Source: Siminovitchia thermophila
Lineage (GTDB): Bacteria > Bacillota > Bacilli > Bacillales > Bacillaceae_C
Reading direction: 5' to 3'
DNA: 64,000 bases
Assembly (NCBI RefSeq): GCF_016909185.1
Contig: NZ_JAFBFH010000004.1
Span: 152,300-216,299, forward strand
In this document: positions 48,483-58,079 of the stretch, piece by piece
Layout: each line of letters opens with the position of its first letter
How positions within the stretch are numbered: the stretch's first letter is position 1
Notes under the pieces: model-generated
Told to the model about the DNA's origin: nothing
The model's input: only the letters and a program-made list of their open reading frames with translations
Databases searched by the model: none
Made by a program: the position numbers and the translations under genes

Positions 48483-48750
48483 ACTCGATAATTTCTCCTT
48501 TCTCCAAAAATTTGGAAAAAGCTGTAGTGCCAATAAACGAGAGAATCCCGATCAGCAATATCGTGTCGAGAAACGCATTTGTCGACAATACGATCGAAAC
48601 GAGAGCGCTGATCGCCACCAAGTTTATGCCCATGGCATCGAGAGCAACAACCCGATCTGGGATGGACGGCCCTTTTATTACCCTAATGAGGAGAAGAAAA
48701 GAGGAAACCGCAAACCCGATGATTGCGACTTTAACGACTATATCCAACAT
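48466..48750 (-). CDS. mrpF: Na+/H+ antiporter subunit MrpF
   Basis: 94 residues, MnhF/PhaF family: three spans with the conserved IKGPSIPDRVVALDA loop. MrpF is required for antiport and, in B. subtilis, bile-salt efflux. Its ATG overlaps the mrpE stop (TAATG form), and its end overlaps mrpG. Confidence 0.94.
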   Translation of the reverse strand: MLDIVVKVAIIGFAVSSFLLLIRVIKGPSIPDRVVALDAMGINLVAISALVSIVLSTNAFLDTILLIGILSFIGTTAFSKFLEKGEIIEYERNR

Positions 48751-49226
48751 TATCGGCCCACCTCCATGATTGCCTTCTCAAAGGATTGCCTTATACTTTC
48801 GACCGCTTCATCGACGTCCCCTATATCCATCGCATGGATGTATAATGTTTTGTTATCTTCAGATACATCCACTACAAGTGTTCCGGGCGTAAGCGTGATT
48901 AAATTTGCAAGCAGTGTTATCTCCCAATCTTCCTTCAGCTTTGTTTCAAGAGCAAAAATGCCGGGCTGAATGTTTAATTTTGGTTGAAAAATCACCTTTA
49001 ACACAGCAAGGTTTGAGAGCATAAGTTCTTTAAAAAAGATGAGAAGCAATTTTAATATGGCATACAGCCGGTGTATATAAAATCTGGTTGAAAAAAAGCG
49101 CCGCATGAAAAAAACAACCAGCAGTCCAAGTAAATATCCAACGATAAAAGTCGTGGCGTTCATCGATCCCTCAAAAAACATCCATAAAAAAGCCAAAAAG
49201 ATGTTCAGTATGATTTGAAATGCCAT
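48750..49226 (-). CDS. mrpE: Na+/H+ antiporter subunit MrpE
   Basis: 158 residues, MnhE/PhaE family. Two or three N-terminal membrane segments are followed by a cytoplasmic domain with LITLTPGTLVVDVSEDNKTL, the family signature. AAAGGAGGGG precedes the ATG. It lies 81 bp downstream of mrpD, the only sizeable gap in the operon. Confidence 0.94.
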   Translation of the reverse strand: MAFQIILNIFLAFLWMFFEGSMNATTFIVGYLLGLLVVFFMRRFFSTRFYIHRLYAILKLLLIFFKELMLSNLAVLKVIFQPKLNIQPGIFALETKLKEDWEITLLANLITLTPGTLVVDVSEDNKTLYIHAMDIGDVDEAVESIRQSFEKAIMEVGR

Positions 49227-49307
49227 TGTTATTTGCCCCTCCTTTCAAAAACCTTCCGTCTTAACGAATTTTTTGGACTTTATATGGCAAAAGGCTTTCG
49301 TGTTTGC

Positions 49308-50789
49308 TTATTTTTGCAGAACAGCTTCAATATACATTTCCGGATTTTCAATCACTTCCACTGCCTGCGAAACATACATATGGACGTATTCCGAAAAGAC
49401 TCCATAAGCGACCGCCGTTCCGACTAAGATGATCACAGGGAACAGATAGGTTCCCATTCGAATACTTTCTTTTTTCTTGCTCCCTTCAGGGTCGCCCCAA
49501 AATCCGTTTATAAATACTCTCATTAAAGAATACAACACGAAGAGGCTGGAAATGAGTATGATGAGCCCGCCAACAAGGTCCCCGTTTGAGAACGCACCGT
49601 TTACGATCAATATTTTTCCGATAAAACCGCTTAAAGGCGGGATTCCGGCGAGCGCCAATACCGAGATAAAAAACAGCCATCCCAGCAAAGGATAATGTTT
49701 GATGAGTCCGCTGAACTTATCGTAGCTGTTAGCACCGGTGATCGAAATAATCAATCCGACTAAAAGGAACAGTACCGCTTTAATCACCATGTCATGGATT
49801 AAATAGAAGACTGACCCGGTCAAGGCGTCGGTATTCATCGCTCCGATTCCATAAGTGATAACTCCAATGGCAATAATAATATTGTAAATGACGATCTTTT
49901 TCATGTCTTTATAAGCTACGGCGGCGATAGACCCCAAAACGATCGTAAGCAAAGACAATATCATCAGCAGTTCATGAGTAAACCCGGTGTCATGGTAAAA
50001 GAACAACGTATATGTTCTCAAGATGGAATAGACGCCGACCTTTGTGAGCAATGCCCCGAATAAAGCCATAATCGCGGCGGGCGGTGCATAATAAGAGCCC
50101 GGAAGCCAAAAGAATAATGGGAAAATGGCTCCTTTGAGGCCAAAAACAATCAAAAATAGCACGGCCAGCACGGTTAAAATAGCAGGCTGATTAACCTCGG
50201 CGATTCTCTCGGAAATGTGGGCCATGTTCAGTGTGCCCACAACAGAATATAGATAGGCGACGGAGATGACAAACAAGGCTGATGATGTAATATTGACCAA
50301 GATATATTTGATGGTTTCCCTCAATTGAATCTTTGTCCCGCCGATTACGAGCAGGACATAGGAAGACATAAGCATCACTTCAAAAAAGACGAACATGTTG
50401 AATATGTCTCCTGTTGTAAAAGCGCCGTTTACCCCAACGATCAAGAATTGCACAACAGGGTAGTAATAATTTCTTTCCCGTCCTTCACCGATGGAACGAA
50501 ACGAATAAATGATACAACAAAGGGCGATCAGGGAAGTGGCCGTAACAAGTAAGGCCGACAGCATGTCCGATACAAGTGTAATGCCGAAAGGAGCCGGCCA
50601 GCTTCCCACGTCCAATGTTTGAATTCCGTCATTCTTCACTTTTTCAACCAAAATGATAGAAGTCACAAGTGTTGCAGTGACGGAAATAACAGAAATCCAT
50701 CGCTGCACCAGAATATATTTTTTAAAAAAGATCAGAAATACTGCTGTCAGCAAGGGAATGATAATGGGTAAAATTAACAAGTTGCTCAT
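49308..50789 (-). CDS. mrpD: Na+/H+ antiporter subunit MrpD
   Basis: 493 residues, 14 predicted spans, homologous to Complex I subunits NuoM/N. Proton-path residues lie in the helices around FFVFFEVMLMSSYVLLV (Glu) and GLKGAIFPLFFWLPG (Lys), and SAIFALFGALLTKVG-like text follows. Overlaps closely with mrpC. Together with MrpA it forms the antiport core. Confidence 0.95.
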   Translation of the reverse strand: MSNLLILPIIIPLLTAVFLIFFKKYILVQRWISVISVTATLVTSIILVEKVKNDGIQTLDVGSWPAPFGITLVSDMLSALLVTATSLIALCCIIYSFRSIGEGRERNYYYPVVQFLIVGVNGAFTTGDIFNMFVFFEVMLMSSYVLLVIGGTKIQLRETIKYILVNITSSALFVISVAYLYSVVGTLNMAHISERIAEVNQPAILTVLAVLFLIVFGLKGAIFPLFFWLPGSYYAPPAAIMALFGALLTKVGVYSILRTYTLFFYHDTGFTHELLMILSLLTIVLGSIAAVAYKDMKKIVIYNIIIAIGVITYGIGAMNTDALTGSVFYLIHDMVIKAVLFLLVGLIISITGANSYDKFSGLIKHYPLLGWLFFISVLALAGIPPLSGFIGKILIVNGAFSNGDLVGGLIILISSLFVLYSLMRVFINGFWGDPEGSKKKESIRMGTYLFPVIILVGTAVAYGVFSEYVHMYVSQAVEVIENPEMYIEAVLQK

Positions 50790-50790
50790 A

Positions 50791-51123
50791 TTATTCAGTA
50801 CCTTTCATATCTTCGACGTTATCCGTTCCAAGCTCCTGGTACGCCCGGTAGGCAAGCACGAGGAAAAAGGCTGTAACACCGAAGCTAATGACGATTGCAG
50901 TTAAAATCAATGCCTGCGGAACAGGGTCTGTATAAAATAAAGCATTCTCCCCCAGCAACGGGACCGTTCCACGCTTCAGGCCAGCCATCGTCAGCAGCAT
51001 CAAATGGGCGCCGTGGCTTAATAGGCCGGTACCGATGATAATGCGGAGCAGGCTTTTGGACAGCATCAAATAGACAGCACATGCAAATAAAAGACCAATT
51101 AAAATAGACATCAAAACTTCCAT
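50791..51123 (-). CDS. mrpC: Na+/H+ antiporter subunit MrpC
   Basis: 110 residues, NuoK-like with three spans. Conserved [16 protein letters not shown] and [17 protein letters not shown] with Glu/Asp replaced as usual in MrpC. Starts at the mrpB stop and ends one base from mrpD. Confidence 0.95.
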   Translation of the reverse strand: MEVLMSILIGLLFACAVYLMLSKSLLRIIIGTGLLSHGAHLMLLTMAGLKRGTVPLLGENALFYTDPVPQALILTAIVISFGVTAFFLVLAYRAYQELGTDNVEDMKGTE

Positions 51124-51548
51124 TATTCGTTCTCTCCTATCGTTTGAATAATGGTCATCGTTGTTCCAACAACGACTAAATAAACTCCTATATCGAACAA
51201 AACAGCGGTGTGCAAATGGGTTTCTCCCAAAATAGGCAATGTAAAGATATCATGGGCGTGGGTCAGAAAAGGAACATCAAATACAAGAGACCCTAGCCCT
51301 GTACCAACGGCAAATAAAAGACCGACAGCTATTAAAATTTTATAGTCGATCGGCAGGCTGCCTGCCACAGTTTTTAGATCATAAGCGAGCAACAAAAGTA
51401 CGATTGCTCCAGACGTTAATAATCCTCCGACGAACCCTCCACCCGGATTGTTGTGACCGGCAAAGAAAATATGGAGGGCGAACATGAAAATCATGAATGA
51501 AACGATTTTCGTCACTGTTTGCAATATGAGGTCGTTCGTTTTTCTCAT
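51123..51548 (-). CDS. mrpB: Na+/H+ antiporter subunit MrpB
   Basis: 141 residues, MnhB family with four spans, including the signature [15 protein letters not shown]. Overlaps the end of mrpA by 4 bp and touches mrpC. Confidence 0.95.
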   Translation of the reverse strand: MRKTNDLILQTVTKIVSFMIFMFALHIFFAGHNNPGGGFVGGLLTSGAIVLLLLAYDLKTVAGSLPIDYKILIAVGLLFAVGTGLGSLVFDVPFLTHAHDIFTLPILGETHLHTAVLFDIGVYLVVVGTTMTIIQTIGENE

Positions 51549-53950
51549 CCGTCTTGCCTCCTTGATAAGCGAAGCTTGATCATCCCGAATATGCCCAACG
51601 CAGCAATGCCTAGAACGGCTATTTCAAACATTGTATCAAAACCCCTGAAATCAACAAGAATAACGTTGACCATGTTGGCACCGCCGGCTTGTTCCTTCGT
51701 ATTTTCAATATAATATTGAGCAATGGAGTCAAAGAGTTTATTGTTGTGCGCAGATAAAGCGATCAGCGTAACCACAACTCCGACACCGAGAGATACGACA
51801 GCGCTCGCCATTTTAAATCGAATGCGCTCTTCTTTGCGGCTCATTTTAGGCAAGTGATAAAAAGCGAGCAGGAAAAGGGCGACGGAAACAGTCTCGATGA
51901 CAAGCTGTGTCAAAGCAAGATCCGGGGCTCTGAATAAAACGAAAAACAAGGCCACAGTATAACCGACTGCACCCAATGCAATGATGGATGTCAAGCGCGA
52001 CTTGGCAAACAGAATGGTAATGCTGGCAACCGTAATAATGATGGCCAAAACGATTTCATAAACACCGATTGGAGCCAAGTTGGACAACTCGAAGGAAACC
52101 GCTTTTTTCTCTATCATTGAATAAGAAAGAATGCCGATAAACGCTATGAATATATAAATCATATAGGAACGGATGGATCCATTCATGTAGGCATTTGTCA
52201 TATTTTTTGAGATTTTTTCAGTCCGAACAAGTCCTTGATCATATAAAGCATTCAATGAAAGCTTTTTTGGAAAAATATTGTAAATGTGTTTCCATTTCGG
52301 CAAAAATACATATAGGAATAATCCGACAACGACGACAGCAATTGTCATATATAATTCCGCCGAAAAGCCGTGCCACATAGTAATGTTGACGTTAAATGCC
52401 TGTCCTGCTTCAGCAAATGCGGGCATGATGGCATCAGCCGCGGGCTCAATGATAGAAGCTGAAAGGATATTTGGAAACAGTCCAAACACAATGACCAGCG
52501 CAGCTAAAATGATCGGGGATAAGAGCATGCCGAGCGGAGCTTCGTGCGGTTTCTTTTCCCATTTTTGCGCCGGCTGTTTTCCTGTAAAAGTTTTAAAAAG
52601 CAAAATCATACTGTAAATAAAGGTGAATACACTTCCGACCCAAGCCAAAACAGGGAATAAAACGCCATAAGTTTCCAAGTTGAATATATCTAAAGAAAGA
52701 ACATTCACCATCGCTGCAAAAAACATTTCCTTGCTTAAAAATCCGTTAAATGGCGGGAGTCCGGCCATAGAAAATGTACCAATAAGAGCGATAGTAAAGG
52801 TGATCGGCATAAGATGCATTAAACCGCCAAGATGTCGGATATCTCTGGTCCCGGTTTCATGATCGACAATTCCCGCCACCATAAACAAACTTCCTTTAAA
52901 GGTGGCATGGTTAATGAGGTGGAATACAGCTGCTACAGTTGCCGCCATATAAATATTGTCGTTCAACTGTGTGTAGTGTAAGGCAGCAGCTCCGATACCA
53001 AGCAGGGACATGATCAAACCAAGCTGGCTCACTGTAGAGAATGCCAAAATGGCTTTTAAATCTGTTTGCTTGACCGCATTGAATGAAGCCCAGACCAGTG
53101 TGATAATGCCGAATATGGATACAAGCCAAAACCAAGTCCCTTCCTCTGCGAACACGGGGCTCATTCTGGCAACAAGGTATATCCCTGCCTTTACCATTGT
53201 CGCTGAATGCAGATAGGCGCTTACAGGAGTAGGCGCTTCCATTGCATCAGGCAACCAAATATGAAACGGGAATTGGGCAGATTTCGTAAAAGCACCAAGC
53301 AAAACGAGAATGAGTGCGGGAATAAAAAAGGGATCCCCTGTCATGTCGCCGGCCTGAGAAATGATCTCTCTAATGCTGAAGGACCCTGTCATGAAATAGA
53401 GAAGTAAAAATCCCCCAAGCATGGCCAGACCGCCAAAAACAGTAATGAGCATAGACTTTTGGGCACCGTATCGAGAACGTTCCCGATGATACCAATAACC
53501 GATTAAGAGAAAGGAAGAAAATGAAGTCAGCTCCCAAAATGTGTAGAGAACAATTAAATTATCCGATAAAACGACACCAAGCATCGCACCCATAAACATG
53601 AGCAAGTAGACATAAAAGCTTCCGAGGTTTTCTTTTGCTTTCGATAGATAAAAAATCGAATACAAAACGACTAAAGATCCGATTCCTGTAATAAGAAGTG
53701 CAAAAAGCAGCCCGAGCCCGTCTACATAAGCTGTAAAATCAATTCCCAACGATGGAATCCAATTCACTGTTTCCTGGATGGCTCCTTGATTTTTGACTGC
53801 AGGAAGAAAGCGAAGAAAATAGGCAAATAGTATTGCAGGCAAAATGAGGACAAACCAACCGGTATGAACTGCTTTTATTTTTTTATAAAAAAAAGGAACA
53901 AAAAAAGCGAGTATGAACGGGGCAATAATCGCCAAGTGCAATAGTGACAA
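51545..53950 (-). CDS. mrpA: Na+/H+ antiporter subunit MrpA
   Basis: 801 residues, about 20 spans. A NuoL-like N-terminal part (FWELTSFSSFLLIGYWYHRE with the key Glu; LLGAFTKSAQFPFHIWLPDA with the key Lys) is joined to a NuoJ-like and MrpB-like C-terminal part (RAPDLALTQLVIETVS). First gene of mrpABCDEFG, the multi-subunit antiporter for sodium tolerance and alkaline pH. TTG 53950 is the start, seven bases after GGAGGG. Confidence 0.95.
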   Translation of the reverse strand: MSLLHLAIIAPFILAFFVPFFYKKIKAVHTGWFVLILPAILFAYFLRFLPAVKNQGAIQETVNWIPSLGIDFTAYVDGLGLLFALLITGIGSLVVLYSIFYLSKAKENLGSFYVYLLMFMGAMLGVVLSDNLIVLYTFWELTSFSSFLLIGYWYHRERSRYGAQKSMLITVFGGLAMLGGFLLLYFMTGSFSIREIISQAGDMTGDPFFIPALILVLLGAFTKSAQFPFHIWLPDAMEAPTPVSAYLHSATMVKAGIYLVARMSPVFAEEGTWFWLVSIFGIITLVWASFNAVKQTDLKAILAFSTVSQLGLIMSLLGIGAAALHYTQLNDNIYMAATVAAVFHLINHATFKGSLFMVAGIVDHETGTRDIRHLGGLMHLMPITFTIALIGTFSMAGLPPFNGFLSKEMFFAAMVNVLSLDIFNLETYGVLFPVLAWVGSVFTFIYSMILLFKTFTGKQPAQKWEKKPHEAPLGMLLSPIILAALVIVFGLFPNILSASIIEPAADAIMPAFAEAGQAFNVNITMWHGFSAELYMTIAVVVVGLFLYVFLPKWKHIYNIFPKKLSLNALYDQGLVRTEKISKNMTNAYMNGSIRSYMIYIFIAFIGILSYSMIEKKAVSFELSNLAPIGVYEIVLAIIITVASITILFAKSRLTSIIALGAVGYTVALFFVLFRAPDLALTQLVIETVSVALFLLAFYHLPKMSRKEERIRFKMASAVVSLGVGVVVTLIALSAHNNKLFDSIAQYYIENTKEQAGGANMVNVILVDFRGFDTMFEIAVLGIAALGIFGMIKLRLSRRQDG

Positions 53951-54130
53951 AATGTTACCCTCCTATCCAAATGATTCTTGCATTCCGACTAAAGAGATTA
54001 TAGCCTAGTTGAAGCAAAGTTTCATGGAGGTATTTCTTGAAACTGGAATTTGCTTCAGAAGTTATTAAATAGGTAGGAATAGATAAAACCCTGGAAAAAT
54101 GTCATAAAATGTTCACAAATAAAAAAGGAA

Positions 54131-54155
54131 AAAATCCGGAGCTACTCCGGATTTT
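54131..54155. terminator. Bidirectional terminator near the MFS gene
   Basis: AAAATCCGGAGCTACTCCGG stem continuing into ATTTT, close to perfect symmetry, with A and T tails. It ends the MFS transcript. Confidence 0.85.
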
Positions 54156-54159
54156 CACT

Positions 54160-55395
54160 TCATTTTGAATGCGTACTATCCAACATTTCTTTAAATCGTG
54201 ATTCTTTTTGTTTCATACTCCACCATAGCATCGCAAAACCAAAGAGGAACAGGCTCCCCGTGACGTAAAACACGGTTGAAATGTCAAATTGAGCTGAAAT
54301 AATACCACCGAGAAGAGGACCTGCTACATTGCCAAGAAAGCGGAAGCTTTGGTTGTAGCCAAGAATTTCACCTTGCAGTTCAAGAGGAGATTCCATCCTG
54401 ATATGGGCGGTAATACACGGCAGCATTCCCCCGACTGCCATGCCAAACAGGAAACGGAGAAAGACAAGTTGCCAAAGAGCCGTTACAAGCGCTTGCGGCA
54501 CAATCAATATGGCAGCGAGCACCAGCAGAATCATTAACACTTTGTCATGCCCGATACGATCCCCCAGGTCGCCCCACTTTCTGGTAAGAAGCAGGTTTCC
54601 AAACCCTGTTGCAGAAAAAGCGAGGCCCGAAAGAAAAGCAAGGTTACTTCCGGTGGTCAATTCACTGACATATAAGGCAAGGAGCGGCTGAATGCTGAAC
54701 AGACCTACTTGAATGATAAAAGCAATTGCCATGACGCTAAGGAGCATGCGCCGAGATATAATCATTCGCATGACGTCTATTCTTGACGGCTGGGTTTTCT
54801 TTTTTTCACCAGGGGCCAGTGGCTTTTCAACGATGCCAAGGATGACAACAATCGTTGCAATAACAATGGAAACAGAAGTAATGACAAACGTATATTGGAA
54901 ACCGAATGAATCGGCCATGAGCCCTCCGATGACAGGTCCAAACAATGTGCCCGACACGGTTCCCATTTGAAGCGTTCCGAGGACTTTTCCAACTTCTTTC
55001 TTAGAGGTTTGTTTAGAAATAAGTGCGGTAGAAGTTGGGATAAAGCCCGTGACAATTCCCATGATCAATCGCAACAAAAAAAGCCCATGTACGTGATCCA
55101 TGAACCCCATCAAGAAAATGCTCGTCGCTATACCTAAACCATTCATCACAAGAATCGGCTTAAAGCCGTACTTATCACCAATTCGTCCCCAAACGGGAGA
55201 CATCAGAAAGGCAGTTACGAAAGTTACTCCAAAGATAAAGCCCGCCCAGCGCTGTATATATTCATCACTAAAGTGTCCAAAAGTACTGATATACAAGGAA
55301 ATGAAAGGCAGAACCATTGTCATGCTGGCGGCCACAAGAAAGTTGCAAACCACCATGATCAATAAATTCCGTTTTTCATAATCGATAAAAAACAC
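54160..55395 (-). CDS. MFS transporter, multidrug-efflux type
   Basis: 411 residues, 12 spans. MFS signature loop VWGRIGDKYGFKPIL between spans 2 and 3, and motif C-like GTLFGPVIGGLM. Resembles MdtG/YuxJ drug-proton antiporters; B. subtilis yuxJ is near kapB as here. The long upstream frame starts inside the promoter, so I use GTG 55395 (MFFIDYEKRN); the exact start is uncertain. Confidence 0.8.
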   Translation of the reverse strand: MFFIDYEKRNLLIMVVCNFLVAASMTMVLPFISLYISTFGHFSDEYIQRWAGFIFGVTFVTAFLMSPVWGRIGDKYGFKPILVMNGLGIATSIFLMGFMDHVHGLFLLRLIMGIVTGFIPTSTALISKQTSKKEVGKVLGTLQMGTVSGTLFGPVIGGLMADSFGFQYTFVITSVSIVIATIVVILGIVEKPLAPGEKKKTQPSRIDVMRMIISRRMLLSVMAIAFIIQVGLFSIQPLLALYVSELTTGSNLAFLSGLAFSATGFGNLLLTRKWGDLGDRIGHDKVLMILLVLAAILIVPQALVTALWQLVFLRFLFGMAVGGMLPCITAHIRMESPLELQGEILGYNQSFRFLGNVAGPLLGGIISAQFDISTVFYVTGSLFLFGFAMLWWSMKQKESRFKEMLDSTHSK

Positions 55396-55429
55396 CTTCT
55401 TAAATTTTTGTTTCGCTATCCTAAATATT

Positions 55430-55457
55430 ATTATATACGAAAACACTTACTTTTCAA
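55430..55457 (-). promoter_or_regulatory. Sigma-A promoter of the MFS gene
   Basis: On the minus strand TTGAAA, 16-base spacer, TATAAT, 35 bases before the proposed start codon. Confidence 0.7.
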
Positions 55458-55754
55458 TTGATTGGCACTGTCCCATGGCGCAAGACCAAACAGTGTGGGT
55501 GCAGCTTTTCAGCCAACGCAGTATCTTTGCATTAGTGACGTATTGAACAATCCCTAACTTCGAAAAAAGTTGTACGGGAGAGGAGAAATTCTTCCTCTCA
55601 ATTAAGGCGTTGAAGTTATGACTCAAGTCTCCTACAATGCCACATCCGTTCCTTCCTTATTTATAGTTTGTCCGGTGGAGCTGGCGGCCACAAGAGTTCT
55701 TGCCGGCGACGGTGTTAAGCGGTGACACCTTGTAACTGAAGGCGCTCTAATAAT

Positions 55755-56085
55755 CTTGATGGCGGGGAGTCCAAACATCGGCATTGTCCGGGTGAAGGGA
55801 AGATTCCTAGCGAATCGTTCTTGATTCTGTTGTTTCGTCTGTCTCAGTGCTTCATGTTTGGCGGTGGGGAGCCAAGCTCCGCACTTTGGGAACTGGAAGC
55901 TTTATTCATGAAGTGATATGCCGACAAGTGTTCTTTTCTCATGTTCCTTAGTTTGACTAGTGCATTTTGTTTGGCGGTGGGGAGCCAAGCTCCGCACTTC
56001 GGGAACCGGAAGTTTTATTCATGAAGTGATATGCCGACAAGTGTTCTTGATCCTGTTCTTTCAATCACATTGTGTTTTCGATGAA
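55755..56085. repeat. Intergenic direct repeat, 113-bp unit
   Basis: Two close copies start at about 55855 and 55968 (period 113), and an older diverged copy starts near 55755. Each close copy begins TTGGCGGTGGGGAGCCAAGC and contains a hairpin GTGGGGAGC-caa-GCTCCGCAC (one mismatch). Left of it, 55458-55750 holds no gene that I can recognise. Confidence 0.85.
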
Positions 56086-56104
56086 AAGCCTGTTTTTGGA
56101 AAAC

Positions 56105-56142
56105 GTGAAAAAGCCGAACCCTTGCATGATTCAGCTTTTTCG
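56105..56142 (-). terminator. Terminator of kapB
   Basis: On the minus strand AGCTGAA pairs with TTCGGCT (one G-T pair), then T5; it overlaps the kapB stop. Confidence 0.65.
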
Positions 56143-56541
56143 AAGAGCCGGAAATTCAATGGAATACATCAGTTCATAGTCTTTCATTGATTCATACAAC
56201 ATTTCCAGGCTCCGGGAGCAGTATGGGTCCTCTGGTTTTGCGGAAAGTTCATCATATAGTTTCTGGACGGATTCGAGTAAACTTTTTTTGTAGTTTGGGA
56301 CAGGGCCTTCAAAAGGACGGACCATATTGGCGGGAACATTTGTCTGTTCGCGGTAGGCGAGCGCTTTTCTACCGGGAAAGAAAGGAACGTCTGCCTGCCT
56401 CGGGTTATGAAGGTCTCCCTGTATCGGATGTTTTAAAACTGCCATGATGCGGACAGTATAAGTGTCGGGATTGATAGCCGTAATCTCACCGATATAAGTA
56501 CCTGTTTTCTTGAATGCTTTTACAATTTGACCGATTTCCAT
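56131..56541 (-). CDS. kapB: Kinase-associated protein KapB
   Basis: 136 residues, KapB family (EIGQIVKAFKKTGTYIGEIT, then REQTNVPANMV). KapB is needed with KinB for phosphorelay input into sporulation in B. subtilis; the name lipoprotein is historical and no lipobox is seen. GAGGTG lies before ATG 56541. kinB and kapD are not in the window. Confidence 0.88.
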   Translation of the reverse strand: MEIGQIVKAFKKTGTYIGEITAINPDTYTVRIMAVLKHPIQGDLHNPRQADVPFFPGRKALAYREQTNVPANMVRPFEGPVPNYKKSLLESVQKLYDELSAKPEDPYCSRSLEMLYESMKDYELMYSIEFPALRKS

Positions 56542-56688
56542 AGTAATCACCTCTTAACCATCATTATGGATGAGAATGCAGAAAAATGAAAGAAGGATGA
56601 TTTTTTATAGAGATTACTGTAAAGTATGTTTTGAGGTTTATCTTCGTTTGAAAATAATGAATCCTGAACAGACAAGGAGATGCAGAAT

Positions 56689-57294
56689 ATGGGAGAACAG
56701 ACAATGTACCCGCAGCTATCAACTGAAACAGTGGAAAACGAAAAAATTGTTCAAATGAATACGTCTTTAGGAGCTATAAAATTGAAGTTATTTCCCGAAC
56801 ACGCTCCGAAAACGGTCGAAAATTTTATGACACATAGCAAAAATAATTATTATAACGGGATTATTTTTCACCGCGTAATCAAAGACTTTATGGTGCAAGG
56901 CGGGGACCCGACCGGAACAGGCATGGGTGGCGAAAGCATTTACGGAGCCCCTTTTGAAGACGAATTTTCGCGTGAACTGTTTCATTTGCGCGGGGCACTT
57001 TCCATGGCCAATGCCGGTCCCAATACGAACGGTAGCCAGTTTTTCATCGTTCAAAACAGTCATATGGATGCCGGAATGAAAGGGCAGATGGAAAATGCCG
57101 GCTTTCCGAAAGAGATTGTGGAGGCGTATATGGAGTCAGGTGGAACACCGCACCTGGACTTTAGGCATACAGTGTTTGGACAAGTAATTGAGGGCATGGA
57201 AGTTGTCGATAAAATTGCCAATGCTGAAACGGGTATGGCGGACAAGCCAGTAGAAGACATTACGATCGAAAGCATTGATATTATTAAGGAATAA
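56689..57294 (+). CDS. ppiB: Peptidyl-prolyl cis-trans isomerase PpiB (cyclophilin)
   Basis: 201 residues. Cyclophilin core: [39 protein letters not shown], and [17 protein letters not shown]. It is longer than B. subtilis PpiB (143) because of an insert around [20 protein letters not shown] and an N-terminal lead. Cytosolic, no signal peptide. AAGGAG precedes ATG 56689. Confidence 0.93.
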   Translation: MGEQTMYPQLSTETVENEKIVQMNTSLGAIKLKLFPEHAPKTVENFMTHSKNNYYNGIIFHRVIKDFMVQGGDPTGTGMGGESIYGAPFEDEFSRELFHLRGALSMANAGPNTNGSQFFIVQNSHMDAGMKGQMENAGFPKEIVEAYMESGGTPHLDFRHTVFGQVIEGMEVVDKIANAETGMADKPVEDITIESIDIIKE

Positions 57295-57296
57295 GA

Positions 57297-57361
57297 GAAA
57301 AGCCACGGCTTTTTAATCGGAGCGATGCTCTCGACCCCGTTTTTATGGGCGAGCATCGCTC
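57297..57361 (+). terminator. Tandem terminators after ppiB
   Basis: AAAAGCC-ac-GGCTTTTT at 57297-57313, then a larger stem GAGCGATGCTC/GAGCATCGCTC spanning 57319-57361. Confidence 0.75.
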
Positions 57362-57420
57362 TTCCTATGTATTAACGAAATGATGGAGGAAGGCTTGGGT
57401 CATGTAGCTCAGGCCGAATG

Positions 57421-57560
57421 AAATACCCGCGTATAGCCGGAAATACCCGCGCATAGGCGAAAATACCCGCGCATAGCCGGAAATACCCGCGTATAGCAGA
57501 AAATACCCGCGTATAGGCGAAAATACCCGCGTATAACCAGGAAATCCCTTCAGCTGAACG
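57421..57560. repeat. Intergenic tandem array, exact 20-bp unit
   Basis: Six consecutive units of AAATACCCGCGTATAGCCGG type begin at 57421, 57441, 57461, 57481, 57501 and 57521, with one or two substitutions each and no spacers. A degraded seventh follows. The core CCCGCGTATA is shared with the array at 25474-25888. Confidence 0.92.
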
Positions 57561-57665
57561 ATATGCATGCGTACAAATAAATGTAACATTGATGACGGTC
57601 CGTTTTTCACGATGGTATTGATAATCGTCACTATTTCGGCATTGGAACGGCTTGTGGAAACTTGC

Positions 57666-57671
57666 TATAAT
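57666..57671 (+). promoter_or_regulatory. -10 element of the small membrane gene
   Basis: TATAAT, with TTGGAA 18 bases upstream at 57642-57647; 35 bases before the start codon. Confidence 0.6.
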
Positions 57672-57706
57672 GGATGTATATCCAATGAGGAAAGGATGCG
57701 TCTCTC

Positions 57707-57925
57707 ATGTTATCGATCGTAGATTCTTTTATGATATATATGCCATTTTTATATTTTCCGGAAGATAAGTCAGAGTATATTCCGGCAGCAATTTCAATGG
57801 CAATCTTTGGAGCCGCATGTGTCCTGACTTTTATATTTATTAAAAGGGTTTCTAAAAAGCAGGAGCTTAAAACGAAAGAAATTGAAGAACGCATTAATCG
57901 GGAACGAAACAGCAAGCACGTTTAA
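57707..57925 (+). CDS. Small membrane protein of unknown function
   Basis: 72 residues. Two hydrophobic segments (about 3-18 and 28-47, AISMAIFGAACVLTFIFI) and a highly charged C-terminal helix KRVSKKQELKTKEIEERINR that could form a coiled coil. AAAGGA precedes the ATG, and a promoter and terminator frame it. No family recognised. Confidence 0.7.
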   Translation: MLSIVDSFMIYMPFLYFPEDKSEYIPAAISMAIFGAACVLTFIFIKRVSKKQELKTKEIEERINRERNSKHV

Positions 57926-57954
57926 GGCACCTTTGTAAGGGTGCTTTTTATTTA
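57925..57954 (+). terminator. Terminator after the small membrane gene
   Basis: GGCACC pairs with GGGTGCT (one wobble), followed by T5. Confidence 0.7.
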
Positions 57955-58079
57955 GGGGAAAAATTTATAATATTCCGACAAAATCAAGGGTGTGCCGGTG
58001 CAGAGGATGCGACGGACAAGAAGCTTTTTCAGTAAAGTTGCCAGCAGAAAAGCATGAGCTTTTTAAAGGTTTCGTCCTA

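Noticed and set aside
52284..52616. 110-codon plus-strand frame inside mrpA
   Set aside because: Shadow of mrpA, no ribosome site or recognisable domain.
57365..57631. Minus-strand 88-codon frame with repeated YAGISGYARVF-type peptide
   Set aside because: Artefact of the 20-bp array; it overlaps the ppiB terminators.
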